A stretch of 64,000 nt of DNA, from contig CM036254.1 of the NCBI GenBank assembly GCA_020698575.1, positions 239,992-303,991 of the forward strand, written 5' to 3'. Positions 44,101-53,100 of this stretch are shown here, one piece after another (the stretch's first letter is position 1; the number at the start of each line of letters is the position of its first letter). The translations under genes were made by a program, and so were the position numbers. The stretch comes from Bostrychus sinensis (Eukaryota; Chordata; Actinopteri; Gobiiformes; Eleotridae). The notes under the pieces are model-generated. The model saw only the letters and a program-made list of their open reading frames with translations, did not search any database and was not told the DNA's origin.

Positions 44101-44852
44101 CGGTGATCCATTCAAAGAGTTTTTATGTTTTCAGCGAGCGCTCATTAACTCTCAGTTACCAACACGAGGCTGATGGAACTGTTTTCAGGTTTTGGAACAG
44201 ACTCACTCAGAGTAAGCAGGTTCTACAGAACAAGACTGGGTTAAAAAAATAAACATCAGCAGAACATAAATCCTTCAAAAACTAACTGTGGCTAAATCAC
44301 ATCCTGCGTCTTTAGAACAACGTCATCACCGCGATCCACAAACTTCCATCTGACACAGACAGAGACTGAAACTCAGTCCTGGGTCTGAGGACAGGGACAG
44401 AGACACAGAGACAGGGACACAGAGAGAGACAGAGACACAGAGAGAGAGAGAGACAGGGACAGAGACACAGGGACAGAGAGAGACAGGGACAGAGACACAG
44501 GGACAGAGACAGAGACACAGAGACAGAGAGACACAGAGACAGGGACAGAGTTTGTTCATATATTTTATGTTAAATGTGATGTAAGTGAACCATATCTGAC
44601 CTTTCTTTGAAATCAGTGAACCAGTCTTTAGAGCTGAGGGACTCACAGCCAGGTCCTGCTCCAGGTCCAGGTCCAGGTCCTGCTCCAGGTCCTGCTCCAG
44701 GTCCAGGTCCAGGTCCGGCTCCAGGTCCTGCTCCAGGTCCTGCTCCAGGTCTAGGTCCAGGTCCGGCTCCAGGTCCTGCTCCAGGTCCAGGTCCAGGTCT
44801 TGCTCCTGGTCCTGCTCCAGGTCCAGGTCCTGGTCTGGCATTTTCCATTTTC
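28364..44852 (-). CDS. NLR copy B: intact NLRC3-like FISNA-NACHT-LRR-B30.2 gene
   Basis: Twelve exons read in order on the minus strand: 44852-44601, 42361-42248, 41278-41159, 37322-37259, 34558-34363, 33968-32093, 32024-31857, 31597-31430, 31207-31040, 30966-30796, 30387-30341 and 29151-28364. All phases agree, and the joined frame is about 1,375 codons from the ATG in the first listed exon. The order is three Pro/Gly N-terminal repeats, linker, helical exon (RLEEDILTFVKEQLKRF), FISNA, NACHT with GVAGVGKT, winged helix, four LRR exons and B30.2. The family consists of cytosolic nucleotide-dependent immune sensors that oligomerise through NACHT. A 5' UTR exon may lie at 49035. The true start and use of each N-terminal exon are unproven. 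Copy A is its broken inverted partner. Confidence 0.85.
28566..28800 (-). repeat. 21-bp coding minisatellite in the SPRY domain
   Basis: Eleven units of GAGGACACGCCCACTCTACC plus T and variants (plus strand). There are two sequence classes, one encoding SSGRVGV and the other SSDE(E/V)GV, partly alternating. All are in frame. Confidence 0.93.
29403..30010 (-). repeat. 21-bp minisatellite in an intron of copy B, about 29 copies
   Basis: The same unit as in copy A, in inverted orientation. It includes CTGAGG variants that are rarer in copy A. Confidence 0.95.
30341..30387 (-). CDS. NLR copy B, 47-nt linker exon before B30.2
   Basis: Phases are 2-1. It encodes LDPAGERWMVPGLRK and is identical in peptide to the copy A exon. 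The donor is AAGT|GTGAGT. Confidence 0.82.
30488..30795 (-). repeat. 22-bp splice-donor minisatellite of copy B, about 14 copies
   Basis: Units of TCCAGGTCCTCACCTGAGAG type (plus strand). It starts at the donor of the fourth LRR exon, as in copy A, but with a different variant order. Confidence 0.95.
30796..30966 (-). CDS. NLR copy B, divergent LRR exon 4
   Basis: The exon has 171 nt, phases 2-2, and reads LSGCLVSERGGASLASALSS and LRELDLSYNHPGPS. It matches the copy A exon at 10306-10476. Confidence 0.86.
31040..31207 (-). CDS. NLR copy B, LRR exon 3
   Basis: The exon has 168 nt, phases 2-2, begins LSWCNLSQSSCGPL and has the core LTHLDLSNNHLQDSGVELL. Confidence 0.86.
31430..31597 (-). CDS. 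NLR copy B, LRR exon 2
   Basis: The exon has 168 nt, phases 2-2, and begins LSCCNLSQSSCGPL. It carries LELL where neighbouring repeats have VELL. Confidence 0.86.
31857..32024 (-). CDS. NLR copy B, LRR exon 1
   Basis: The exon has 168 nt, phases 2-2, begins LSGCGLSQSSCGPL and has the core LTHLDLSSNHLQDSG. Confidence 0.86.
32093..33968 (-). CDS. NLR copy B, FISNA-NACHT-winged-helix exon
   Basis: The acceptor TTCCTTTCAG and the donor GCCAT|GTGAGT enclose 1,876 nt in phases 1-2, open throughout. FISNA motifs are RRRLQQRFSCV and NPTLLNQIYTELYITEGG. Walker A GVAGVGKT is at 33556-33579 and Walker B FIFDGLDECRLPLDF near 33340-33370. The sensor-like LWITTRPAAANQIP, the winged-helix SRSLHIMSHIPVFCWIL, and FIHLSVQEFLAALHV follow. 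Just before Walker A the eleven-residue QGPIRTELTE(E/G) occurs three extra times. Relative to copy A it lacks 129 nt after TSESP, consistent with recombination between short direct repeats. Confidence 0.92.
33600..33711 (-). repeat. 33-bp coding minisatellite next to Walker A
   Basis: Three in-frame units of GTTCTGATTGGTCCCTGTTC type (plus strand) plus the ancestral one. They encode GPIRTELTEEQ repeats ahead of GPIRTVLTKGVAGVGKT. Copy A has a single unit. Confidence 0.92.
33969..34362 (-). other. Intron of copy B
   Basis: Intron between the helical exon and the NACHT exon. No further coding or repeat signal was seen. This intron is absent from copy A because of the exon fusion. Confidence 0.6.
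34363..34558 (-). CDS. NLR copy B, N-terminal helical exon
   Basis: The acceptor GTGTTCCAG and the donor AGCA|GTAAGA enclose 196 nt, phases 0-1. The peptide begins RLEEDILTFVKEQLKRFHRV, then LASDYPECLESEEDEEQSSR, and ends FLRRMKQEQLAERLHS. It is the amphipathic helical segment, death-fold-like, that precedes FISNA in fish NLR-C proteins. The exon is missing from copy A except for its first codons. Confidence 0.85.
34571..37215 (+). repeat. 29/23-bp minisatellite in an intron of copy B, about 100 copies
   Basis: Two unit lengths are mixed: a long form with AACACAACCACAGACACAGT and a short form with AACACAGACACAGTCAGACC. A block with deleted GACAGTCAGACC variants repeats at a spacing of 390 bp (36641 and 37031). 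The same repeat in copy A (6593-6720) has about five copies. Confidence 0.96.
37259..37322 (-). CDS. NLR copy B, short linker exon
   Basis: The exon has 64 nt, phases 2-0, and encodes DKDPDVPIGQEPQSRLDATF plus Lys. The acceptor GGTCGACAG and donor AAG|GTCTGT are as in copy A. Confidence 0.78.
37378..38100. mobile_element. Candidate TIR element at the end of the inverted duplication
   Basis: Homology to copy A stops abruptly at 37377. The left border reads ATTTCCACTGCATGTGACC and the right border, complemented, reads ATTTCCACAGCATGTGTATC. This suggests imperfect terminal inverted repeats. No transposase and no target duplication were found. Confidence 0.3.
38290..38345 (+). mobile_element. 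SINE body fragment
   Basis: GAGGAGTTTGCATGTTCTCT matches the conserved middle of the tRNA-derived fish SINE also seen on the minus strand at 42870-43024. Confidence 0.4.
38400..38615 (+). mobile_element. LINE 3' end fragment
   Basis: It encodes SESFRKLFLPAAIRLFNAQQ and then a stop, as at the C-terminus of several fish LINEs. A short 3' UTR follows, ending in an ATCTATCTAT tail. Only the terminus is present. Confidence 0.5.
38873..40439. mobile_element. Long-TIR non-autonomous DNA transposon
   Basis: The ends read ACGGTGGCCCTGAGGTGCA and its complement. Imperfect inverted arms of nearly 600 bp (38873 to about 39473, and about 39858 to 40439) surround a 380-bp centre. ACTTTATT lies directly on both sides (38865-38872 and 40440-40447); depending on how the edge base is assigned the duplication is 8 or 9 bp. 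Long arms with a 9-bp duplication suggest a Mutator-like element, and 8 bp suggests hAT. No transposase frame was found. It lies in an intron of copy B. Confidence 0.75.
40448..41075. other. Intronic sequence, nothing assigned
   Basis: AT-rich sequence between the long-TIR element and the LINE tail, within an intron of copy B. Confidence 0.35.
41076..41156 (+). mobile_element. LINE 3' tail (L2/CR1-like)
   Basis: AATTTCCCCACTGAGGGACT followed by AATAAAGGTTTTCTTATTC is the typical 3' tail of fish L2-like LINEs. It ends two bases from the donor of the exon at 41159, so the retroposon landed almost on the splice site. Confidence 0.55.
41159..41278 (-). CDS. NLR copy B, N-terminal Pro/Gly exon 3
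   Basis: The exon has 120 nt, phases 2-2, acceptor TGTTTCTCTCAG and donor CTGAG|GTCAGT. It reads SSEDPGPGPGPRPGP and then SRVSLSSERSKDWLIDFKG. It is close to the exon at 42248-42361. Loss or gain of the exon would not disturb the frame. Confidence 0.68.
41279..42247. other. Intronic sequence, no gene seen
   Basis: Sequence between two N-terminal exons of copy B. Short frames on both strands match nothing recognised. Confidence 0.35.
42248..42361 (-). CDS. NLR copy B, N-terminal Pro/Gly exon 2
   Basis: The exon has 114 nt, phases 2-2, acceptor TTAATGTTTCCAG (identical to that of the copy A exon at 6256) and donor CTGAG|GTCAGT. The peptide is MGNPGPGPGPGP followed by SRVSLSSERSKDWLIDFKG. Confidence 0.7.
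42445..42855 (-). repeat. 12-bp minisatellite, about 34 copies, Gly-Pro/Ser coding potential
   Basis: Units of GAGCCAGGACCC or GAGCCAAGACCC (plus strand). The minus strand reads GSGPGSGL. It lies just upstream of Pro/Gly exon 2 and resembles the Gly-Pro tract inside the exons, but no splice site places it in a transcript. Confidence 0.93.
42865..43024 (-). mobile_element. tRNA-derived SINE
   Basis: Minus strand: an A-box-like GGTGGTTAGCACTCTCG, then a B-box-like GGTTCGATTCCC, then the common fish SINE body GGAGTTTCCATGTTCTCCCT and GGTGGGTTTCCTCC. The 3' part is missing. Confidence 0.75.
43157..43345 (+). repeat. 18-bp minisatellite, about 11 copies
   Basis: Units of CAGGTTATGTTGAGAGAG, with some 16-bp units lacking AG. 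Confidence 0.95.
43346..44388. other. Intronic sequence, no gene seen
   Basis: Contains a short self-complementary run of AATATTATAATATTATAC at about 43788-43830. Nothing else was assigned. Confidence 0.4.
44389..44548 (+). repeat. GA-rich simple repeat
   Basis: Irregular GACAGGGACAGAGACACAGA repeats, purine-rich on the plus strand. Confidence 0.9.
44601..44852 (-). CDS. NLR copy B, N-terminal Pro/Gly exon 1 (expanded)
   Basis: The acceptor AAATGTTTCTAG precedes the exon and the donor GAAAG|GTCAGA follows; 252 nt, phases 2-2. An ATG lies five bases into the exon. The peptide is MENARPGPGPGAGPGA, continues as about 60 residues of Gly-Pro-Ala repeats, and ends GCESLSSKDWFTDFKE. The tract is twice as long as in the sister exons because a 6-9 bp repeat has grown in frame. 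Whether this is the first coding exon is not certain. Confidence 0.65.
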
Positions 44853-44930
44853 CTAGAAACATTTAACATTTATTATTACAGGCACAGTTTATTTATGCCT
44901 GGCTAATAAATGACTCCCAGCTGTACTCAG

Positions 44931-47900
44931 GACTAAACCAGGACTAAACCAGGACTAAACCAGGACTAAACCAGGACTAAACCAGGTCTAACCCAGGTCT
45001 AAACCAGGACTAAACCAGGACTAAACCAGGACTAAACCAGGACTAAACCAGGTCTAAACCAGGACTAAACCAGGACTAAACCAGGACTAAACCAGGTCTA
45101 AACCAGGACTAAACCAGGACTAAACCAGGTCTAAACCAGGACTAAACCAGGACTAAACCAGGACTAAACCAGGACTAAACCAGGACTAAACCAGGTCTAA
45201 CCCAGGTCTAAACCAGGACTAAACCAGGACTAAACCAGGACTAAACCAGGACTAAACCAGGTCTAAACCAGGACTAAACCAGGACTAAACCAGGACTAAA
45301 CCAGGTCTAAACCAGGACTAAACCAGGTCTAAACCAGGACTAAACCAGGACTAAACCAGGTCTAAACCAGGACTAAACCAGGACTAAACCAGGACTAAAC
45401 CAGGACTAAACCAGGTCTAAACCAGGTCTAAACCAGGACTAAACCAGGACTAAACCAGGACTAAACCAGGTCTAAACCAGGACTAAACCAGGACTAAACC
45501 AGGTCTAAACCAGGACTAAACCAGGTCTAAACCAGGACTAAACCAGGACTAAACCAGGTCTAAACCAGGTCTAAACCAGGCCTAAACCAGGACTAAACCA
45601 GGACTAAACCAGGTCTAAACCAGGACTAAACCAGGACTAAACCAGGTCTAAACCAGGACTAAACCAGGACTAAACCAGGACTAAACCAGGACTAAACCAG
45701 GTCTAAACCAGGACTAAACCAGGTCTAAACCAGGACTAAACCAGGACTAAACCAGGTCTAAACCAGGTCTAAACCAGGACTAAACCAGGACTAAACCAGG
45801 TCTAAACCAGGACTAAACCAGGACTAAACCAGGACTAAACCAGGACTAAACCAGGTCTAAACCAGGACTAAACCAGGACTAAACCAGGTCTAAACCAGGA
45901 CTAAACCAGGTCTAAACCAGGACTAAACCAGGACTAAACCAGGTCTAAACCAGGACTAAACCAGGACTAAACCAGGACTAAACCAGGTCTAAACCAGGAC
46001 TAAACCAGGACTAAACCAGGACTAAACCAGGACTAAACCAGGTCTAAACCAGGACTAAACCAGGACTAAACCAGGTCTAAACCAGGACTAAACCAGGACT
46101 AAACCAGGTCTAAACCAGGTCTAAACCAGGACTAAACCAGGTCTAAACCAGGACTAAACCAGGACTAAACCAGGTCTAAACCAGGACTAAACCAGGACTA
46201 AACCAGGACTAAACCAGGTCTAAACCAGGACTAAACCAGGTCTAAACCAGGTCTAAACCAGGACTAAACCAGGACTAAACCAGGTCTAAACCAGGACTAA
46301 ACCAGGACTAAACCAGGACTAAACCAGGACTGAACCAGGACTAAACCAGGTCTAAACCAGGACTGAATCAGGACTAAACCAGGTCTAAACCAGGACTGAA
46401 CCAGGACTAAACCAGGACTAAACCAGGTCTAAACCAGGTCTAAACCAGGTCTAAACCAGGACTAAACCTGGACTAAACCAGGACTGAACCAGGACTAAAC
46501 CAGGTCTAAACCAGGACTGAATCAGGACTAAACCAGGACTGAACCAGGACTAAACCAGGTCTAAACCAGGACTAAACCAGATCTAAACCAGGACTAAACC
46601 TGGACTAAACCAGGACTAAACCAGGTCTAAACCAGGTCTAAACCAGGACTAAACCTGGACTAAACCAGGTCTAAACCAGGACTAAACCTGGACTAAACCA
46701 GGACTAAACCAGGTCTAAACCAGGTCTAAACCAGGACTAAACCAGGTGTAAACCAGGACTAAACCAGAACTAAACCAGGTCTAAACCAGGACTAAACCAG
46801 GTCTAAACCAGGTCTAAACCAGCACTAAACCTGGACTAAACCAGGACTGAACCAGGACTAAACCAGGTCTAAACCAGGACTGAATCAGGACTAAACCAGG
46901 TCTAAACCAGGACTGAACCAGGACTAAACCAGGTCTAAACCAGGACTAAACCAGGTCTAAACCAGGACTGAATCAGGACTAAACCAGGACTAAACCAGGA
47001 CTAAACCAGGACTAAACCAGGACTGAACCAGGTCTAAACCAGGTCTAAACCAGGACTAAACCAGGTCTAAACCAGGACTAAACCAGGTCTAAACCAGGAC
47101 TAAACCAGGTCTAAACCAGGTCTAAACCAGGACTAAACCAGGACTAAACCAGGACTAAACCAGGACTGAACCAGGACTAAACCAGGACTGAACCAGGACT
47201 AAACCAGGTCTAAACCAGGACTGAATCAGGACTAAACCAGGTCTAAACCAGGACTGAACCAGGACTAAACCAGGACTAAACCAGGTCTAAACCAGGTCTA
47301 AACCAGGTCTAAACCAGGACTAAACCAGGACTAAACCAGGTCTAAACCAGGACTAAACCAGGTCTAAACCAGGTCTAAACCAGGACTAAACCTGGACTAA
47401 ACCAGGTCTAAACCAGGACTAAACCAGGTCTAAACCAGGTCTAAACCAGGTCTAAACCAGGACTGAACCAGGACTAAACCAGGTCTAAACCAGGACTGAA
47501 TCAGGACTAAACCAGGACTGAACCAGGACTAAACCAGGTCTAAACCAGGTCTAAACCAGGACTAAACCAGGTCTAAACCAGGACTGAACCAGGACTAAAC
47601 CAGGACTGAACCAGGACTAAACCAGGTCTAAACCAGGACTGAATCAGGACTAAACCAGGACTAAACCAGGTCTAAACCAGGACTGAACCAGGTCTAAACC
47701 AGGACTGAACCAGGACTAAACCAGGTCTAAACCAGGACTGAATCAGGACTAAACCAGGACTGAACCAGGACTGAACCAGGTCTAAACCAGGACTAAACCA
47801 GGTCTGAATCAGGACTAAACCAGGACTGAACCAGGACTAAACCAGGTCTAAACCAGGACTGAACCAGGACTAAACCACGTCTAAACCAGGTCTAAACCAG

Positions 47901-48957
47901 GACTAAACCTGGACTAAACCAGGTCTAAACCAGGACTAAACCTGGACTAAACCAGGACTAAACCAGGTCTAAACCAGGACTAAACCAGGTGTAAACCAGG
48001 ACTAAACCAGAACTAAACCAGGTCTAAACCAGGACTAAACCAGGTCTAAACCAGGACTAAACCAGGACTAAACCAGGTGTAAACCAGGACTAAACCAGAA
48101 CTAAACCAGGTCTAAACCAGGACTAAACCAGGTCTAAACCAGGACTAAACCAGGACTAAACCAGGACTAAACCAGATCTAAACCAGGTCTAAACCAGGAC
48201 TAAACCTGGACTAAACCAGGTCTAAACCAGGACTAAACCTGGACTAAACCAGGACTAAACCAGGTCTAAACCAGGACTAAACCAGGTGTAAACCAGGACT
48301 AAACCAGGTGTAAACCAGGTCTAAACCAGGACTAAACCAGGTCTAAACCAGGTCTTAACCAGGACTAAACCAGGTCTAAACCAGGTGTAAACCAGGTGTA
48401 AACCAGGACTAAACCAGGTCTAAACCAGGACTGAATCAGGACTGAATCAGGACTAAACCAGGACTGAACCAGGTCTAAACCAGGACTGAACCAGGACTAA
48501 ACCAGGTCTAAACCAGGACTGAATCAGGACTAAACCAGGACTGAACCAGGTCTAAACCAGGTCTAAACCAGGACTAAACCTGGACTAAACCCGGTCTAAA
48601 CCAGGACTAAACCAGGACTAAACCAGGACTAAACCAGGTCTAAACCAGGACTAAACCTGGACTAAACCAGGTCTAAACCAGGACTAAACCTGGACTAAAC
48701 CAGGACTAAACCAGGACTAAACCAGGACTAAACCAGGACTAAACCAGGTCTAAACCAGGTCTAAACCAGGACTAAACCTGGACTAAACCAGGACTAAACC
48801 AGGACTAAACCAGGACTAAACCAGGTCTAAACCAGGTCTAAACCAGGACTAAACCTGGACTAAACCAGGACTAAACCAGGACTAAACCAGGACTAAACCA
48901 GGACTGAATCAGGACTAAACCAGGACTAAACCAGGACTAAACCAGGACTAAACCAGA
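44931..48957 (+). repeat. 11-bp minisatellite, about 365 copies
   Basis: Units of GGACTAAACCA and GGTCTAAACCA, with GGACTGAACCA/ATCA variants in the second half. The whole 4-kb array keeps the 11-bp period. It would lie in the first intron of copy B if the 5' exon at 49035 is real. The same unit recurs at 62396. Confidence 0.97.
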
Positions 48958-49034
48958 ACCAGGACTAGAGCAGAACCAGGACTAGAGCAGAACTTAAACC
49001 AGACTAAATCCAGTCTAAGTCAGGTCTTACTCAC

Positions 49035-49120
49035 CGACTCAGTGTCTGCCGTTCGTCTCAAAGTGGAGTCTGTTCTTCTTTTCCTGTTTACTGTCAGTCA
49101 CCTGTCTCACCTGTTCTCAG
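49035..49120 (-). promoter_or_regulatory. Candidate 5' UTR exon and promoter of copy B
   Basis: On the minus strand GACACTGAGTCG|GTGAGTAAG is a near-perfect donor. Upstream is CpG-containing sequence with a GC box (GTGGGCGTGGCC, about 49119-49130). No TATA box is obvious. The upstream exon boundary is unknown, so the interval is nominal. Confidence 0.35.
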
Positions 49121-49403
49121 GCCACGCCCACTTCCTCAGACCGGCTTTACCTGTTCCTGTTCCAGACCGGACTGGGTTCAGGTTTGTAAAGGGTCCAGGA
49201 CTCAGGTCCGTCCTTGTTCGTGTCCTGAGGTCTGCTCTGGGTCTGAATGTTGTTCAGATGGTGACTGGTGTTGTCCAGCAGGGGGCAGACTAACACTGCT
49301 CCTCTCAGGGCTCTGTGAGGAACGTTCCTCTCTCTCTTCTTCTGTGGTTGGAGGGAGCACCTGTCCCACTTCTGCTGGTCCTGCACAGCCCTTTAGTCCA
49401 AAA

Positions 49404-49532
49404 TAATGTCCCTCTGTCCCAGTGATTTATTTAATGTCCCTCTGTCCCACTGATTTATATAATGTCCCTCTGTCCCACTGATTTATATAATGTCCCTCTG
49501 TCCCACTGATTTATTTAATGTCCCTCTGTCCC
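49404..49532 (+). repeat. 28-bp minisatellite, about 4.6 copies
   Basis: Units of AATGTCCCTCTGTCCCACTG followed by ATTTATAT or ATTTATTT. Confidence 0.9.
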
Positions 49533-49586
49533 AGTGTATAATATAATATTTGTGTGGTGTGTTTCAGGTCAGGCTTCTCCTTAGAG

Positions 49587-49864
49587 CAGGGGTCACCAGC
49601 GAGGGGCCCGCGGGCACCAGGTCGCCCTTCGGGAGCTCGTGAGGTGCCCACGAGGGATATTTATAAACAGTGACTACTGCAGTGTTTTAGTCATAATTCA
49701 TTTTTTTTAACTTGTTTTTATGTTTAATTACAAGATTATTTTGATAAACATCATTAATGCAAAGCAAACAGTCCTGGTGTCATTTGAGAGGCATGTGAAG
49801 ACTTTAATACAGAGGATTATTTTGCACGAGTAGCCCTCAAACCCAGAAAGGTTGGAGACCCCTG
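49587..49864. mobile_element. hAT MITE with perfect 8-bp target duplication
   Basis: A 278-bp element with ends CAGGGGTCACC and GGAGACCCCTG (terminal inverted repeat CAGGGGTC) is flanked by CCTTAGAG on both sides (49579-49586 and 49865-49872). An 8-bp duplication with CAGGG termini is diagnostic for hAT. It has no coding capacity and is a cut-and-paste passenger. Confidence 0.9.
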
Positions 49865-49892
49865 CCTTAGAGCTTAGACTTTTTTCTGTTCC

Positions 49893-50022
49893 ATCTTTTA
49901 TTCATTCATTCATTCATTTTCTACCGCTTATTCCCGTTAGGGGTCGCGGGTGACTGGAGCCTATCCCAGTAACTTTGGGCCGTAGGCGGGGTACACCCTG
50001 GACAGGGGCCAGCTTGTCGCAT
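49893..50022 (-). mobile_element. SINE 3' tail
   Basis: On the minus strand a body with GTACACCCCGCC, GGGATAGGCTCCAG and CGCGACCCC leads to AAGCGGTAGAAAATGAATGA and an ATGA tail. This is the 3' end of a common fish SINE. Confidence 0.7.
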
Positions 50023-50165
50023 CTTTTATATTCCAATGAAAAAAGTCTGAGGAAGGATATTACTTTGCAAAATGTGTTTTTGGATAAGAACAGCACTTCA
50101 GGCGTTTTCTTTACGTCTCGAGTTGTCCCAAATCACAACGGTTTGTATTTGTGAGGTGGTCACAC

Positions 50166-53100
50166 TATGTCCTCTGTCCTCTGTCCTACCTCCTCTGTCC
50201 TCTGTCCTACCTCCTCTGTCCTCGTCTCCTCTGTCCTACCTCCTCTGTCCTACCTCCTCTGTCCTACCTCCTCTGTCCTACCTCCTCTGTCCTACCTCCT
50301 CTGTCCTACCTCCTCTGTCCTCTGTCCTCCTCTGTCCTCTGTCCTCTGTCCTCCTCTGTCCTCTGTCCTACCTCCTCTGTCCTACCTCCTCTGTCCTACC
50401 TCCTATGTCCTACCTCCTCTGTCCTCTGTCCTCTGTCCTACCTCCTCTGTCCTCTGTCCTACCTCCTCTGTCCTCTGTCCTCTGTCCTCTGTCCTCGTCT
50501 CTTCTGTCCTACCTCCTCTGTCCTACCTCCTCTGTCCTCTGTCCTCTGTCCTCCTCTGTCCTCTGTCCTCCTCTGTCCTCTGTCCTACCTCCTCTGTCCT
50601 ACCTCCTATGTCCTACCTCCTATGTCCTACCTCCTCTGTCCTCTGTCCTCTGTCCTACCTCCTCTGTCCTCTGTCCTACCTCCTCTGTCCTCTGTCCTCT
50701 GTCCTCTGTCCTCGTCTCCTCTGTCCTCTGTCCTACCTCCTCTGTCCTCTGTCCTACCTCCTCTGTCCTCTGTCCTCGTCTCCTCTGTCCTCTGTCCCCT
50801 GTCCTCCTCTGTCCTCGTCTCCTCTGTCCTCTGTCCTGTCCTCTGTCCTCTGTCCTACCTCCTCTGTCCTCTGTCCTCTGTCCTCGTCTCTTCTGTCCTC
50901 TGTCCTGTCCTCTGTCCTCCTCTGTCCTCTGTCCTGTCCTCTGTCCTCGTCTCCTCTGTCCTCTGTCCTCTGTCCTCCTCTGTCCTCTGTCCTCTGTCCT
51001 CCTCTGTCCTCTGTCCTGTCCTCTGTCCTCGTCTCCTCTGTCCTCTGTCCTCTGTCCTCGTCTCCTCTGTCCTCTGTCCTCGTCTCCTCTGTCCTCTGTC
51101 CTTTGTCCTACCTCCTCTGTCCTCTGTCCTCGTCTCCTCTGTCCTCGTCTCCTCTGTCCTCTGTCCCCTGTCCTCCTCTGTCCTCGTCTCCTCTGTCCTC
51201 TGTCCTGTCCTCTGTCCTCTGTCCTCGTCTCCTCTGTCCTCTGTCCTCTGTCCTCGTCTCCTCTGTCCTCTGTCCCCTGTCCTCCTCTGTCCTCGTCTCC
51301 TCTGTCCTCTGTCCCCTGTCCTCCTCTGTCCTCGTCTCCTCTGTCCTCTGTCCTGTCCTCTGTCCTCTGTACTCTGTCCTCGTCTCCTCTGTCCTCTGTC
51401 CTACCTCCTCTGTCCTCTGTCCTCGTCTCTTCTGTCCTCTGTCCTGTCCTCTGTCCTCCTCTGTCCTCTGTCCTGTCCTCTGTCCTCGTCTCCTCTGTCC
51501 TCTGTCCTCTGTCCTCGTCTCCTCTGTCCTCTGTCCTCTGTCCTCGTCTCCTCTGTCCTCTGTCCTCTGTCCTACCTCCTCTGTCCTTTATCCTACCTCC
51601 TCTGTCCTCTGTCCTCGTCTCCTCTGTCCTCGTCTCCTCTGTCCTCTGTCCTCTGTCCTACCTCCTCTGTCCTTTATCCTACCTCCTCTGTCCTCTGTCC
51701 TCGTCTCCTCTGTCCTCGTCTCCTCTGTCCCCTGTCCTCCTCTGTCCTCGTCTCCTCTGTCCTCTGTCCTGTCCTCTGTCCTCTGTCCTCTGTCCTACCT
51801 CCTCTGTCCTTTGTCCTACCTCCTCTGTCCTCTGTCCTCGTCTCCTCTGTCCTCTGTCCCCTGTCCTCCTCTGTCCTCGTCTTCTCTGTCCTCTGTCCTG
51901 TCCTCTGTCCTCTGTCCTCGTCTCCTCTGTCCTCTGTCCTCTGTCCTCGTCTCCTCTGTCCCCTGTCCTCCTCTGTCCTCTGTCCCCTGTCCTCCTCTGT
52001 CCTCGTCTCCTCTGTCCTCTGTCCTGTCCTCTGTCCTCTGTCCTCGTCTCCTCTGTCCTCTGTCCTGTCCTCTGTCCTCGTCTCTTCTGTCCTCTGTCTT
52101 CTGTCCTCTGTCCTGTCCTCTGTCCTGTCCTCTGTCTTCTGTCCTCGTCTCTTCTGTCCTCTGTCCTCTGTCCTCCTCTGTCCTCTGTCCTCTGTCCTGT
52201 CCTCTGTCCTCTGTCTTCTGTCCTCTGTCCTGTCCTCTGTCCTCTGTCCTGTCCTCTGTCTTCTGTCCTAGTCTCTTCTGTCCTCTGTCCTCCTCTGTCC
52301 TCTGTCCTCTGTCCTCCTCTGTCCTCTGTCCTCGTCCTCTGTCCTCTGTCCTCCTCTGTCCTCTGTCCTCCTCTGTCCTCTGTCCTCTGTCCTCGTCCTC
52401 TGTCCTCCTCTGTCCTCCTCTGTCCTCTGTCCTCCTCTGTCCTCATCTCCTCTGTCCTCTGTCCTCGTCCTCTGTCCTCGTCCTCTGTCCTCGTCCTCTG
52501 TCCTCCTCTGTCCTCGTCTCCTCTGTCCTCTGTCCTCGTCCTCTGTCCTCTGTCCTCCTCTGTCCTCTGTCCTCGTCCTCTGTCCTCGTCCTCTGTCCTC
52601 GTCCTCTGTCCTCGTCCTCTGTCCTCTGTCCTCCTCTGTCCTCTGTCCTCGTCCTCTGTCCTTGTCCTCTGTCCTCTGTCCTCCTCTGTCCTCTGTCCTC
52701 TGTCCTCCTCTGTCCTCGTCCTCTGTCCTCTGTCCTCTGTCCTCGTCCTCTGTCCTCGTCCTCTGTCCTCCTCTGTCCTCTGTCCTCGTCCTCTGTCCTC
52801 TGTCCTCCTCTGTCCTCTGTCCTCTGTCCTCGTCCTCTGTCCTCTGTCCTCCTCTGTCCTCTGTCCTCCTCTGCCCTCTGTCCTCCTCTGTCCTCTGTCC
52901 TCTGTCCTCGTCCTCTGTCCTCTGTCCTCCTCTGTCCTCGTCTCCTCTGTCCTCTGTCCTCATCCTCTGTCCTCTGTCCTCTGTCCTCGTCCTCTGTCCT
53001 CTGTCCTCCTCTGTCCTCGTCTCCTCTGTCCTCTGTCCTCGTCCTCTGTCCTCTGTCCTCCTCTGTCCTTGTCCTCTGTCCTCCTCTGTCCTCTGTCCTC

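Noticed and set aside
44931..48957. Interstitial telomere repeat
   Set aside because: The unit has GGTTTAG on one strand, but the 11-bp period and sequence do not match TTAGGG.
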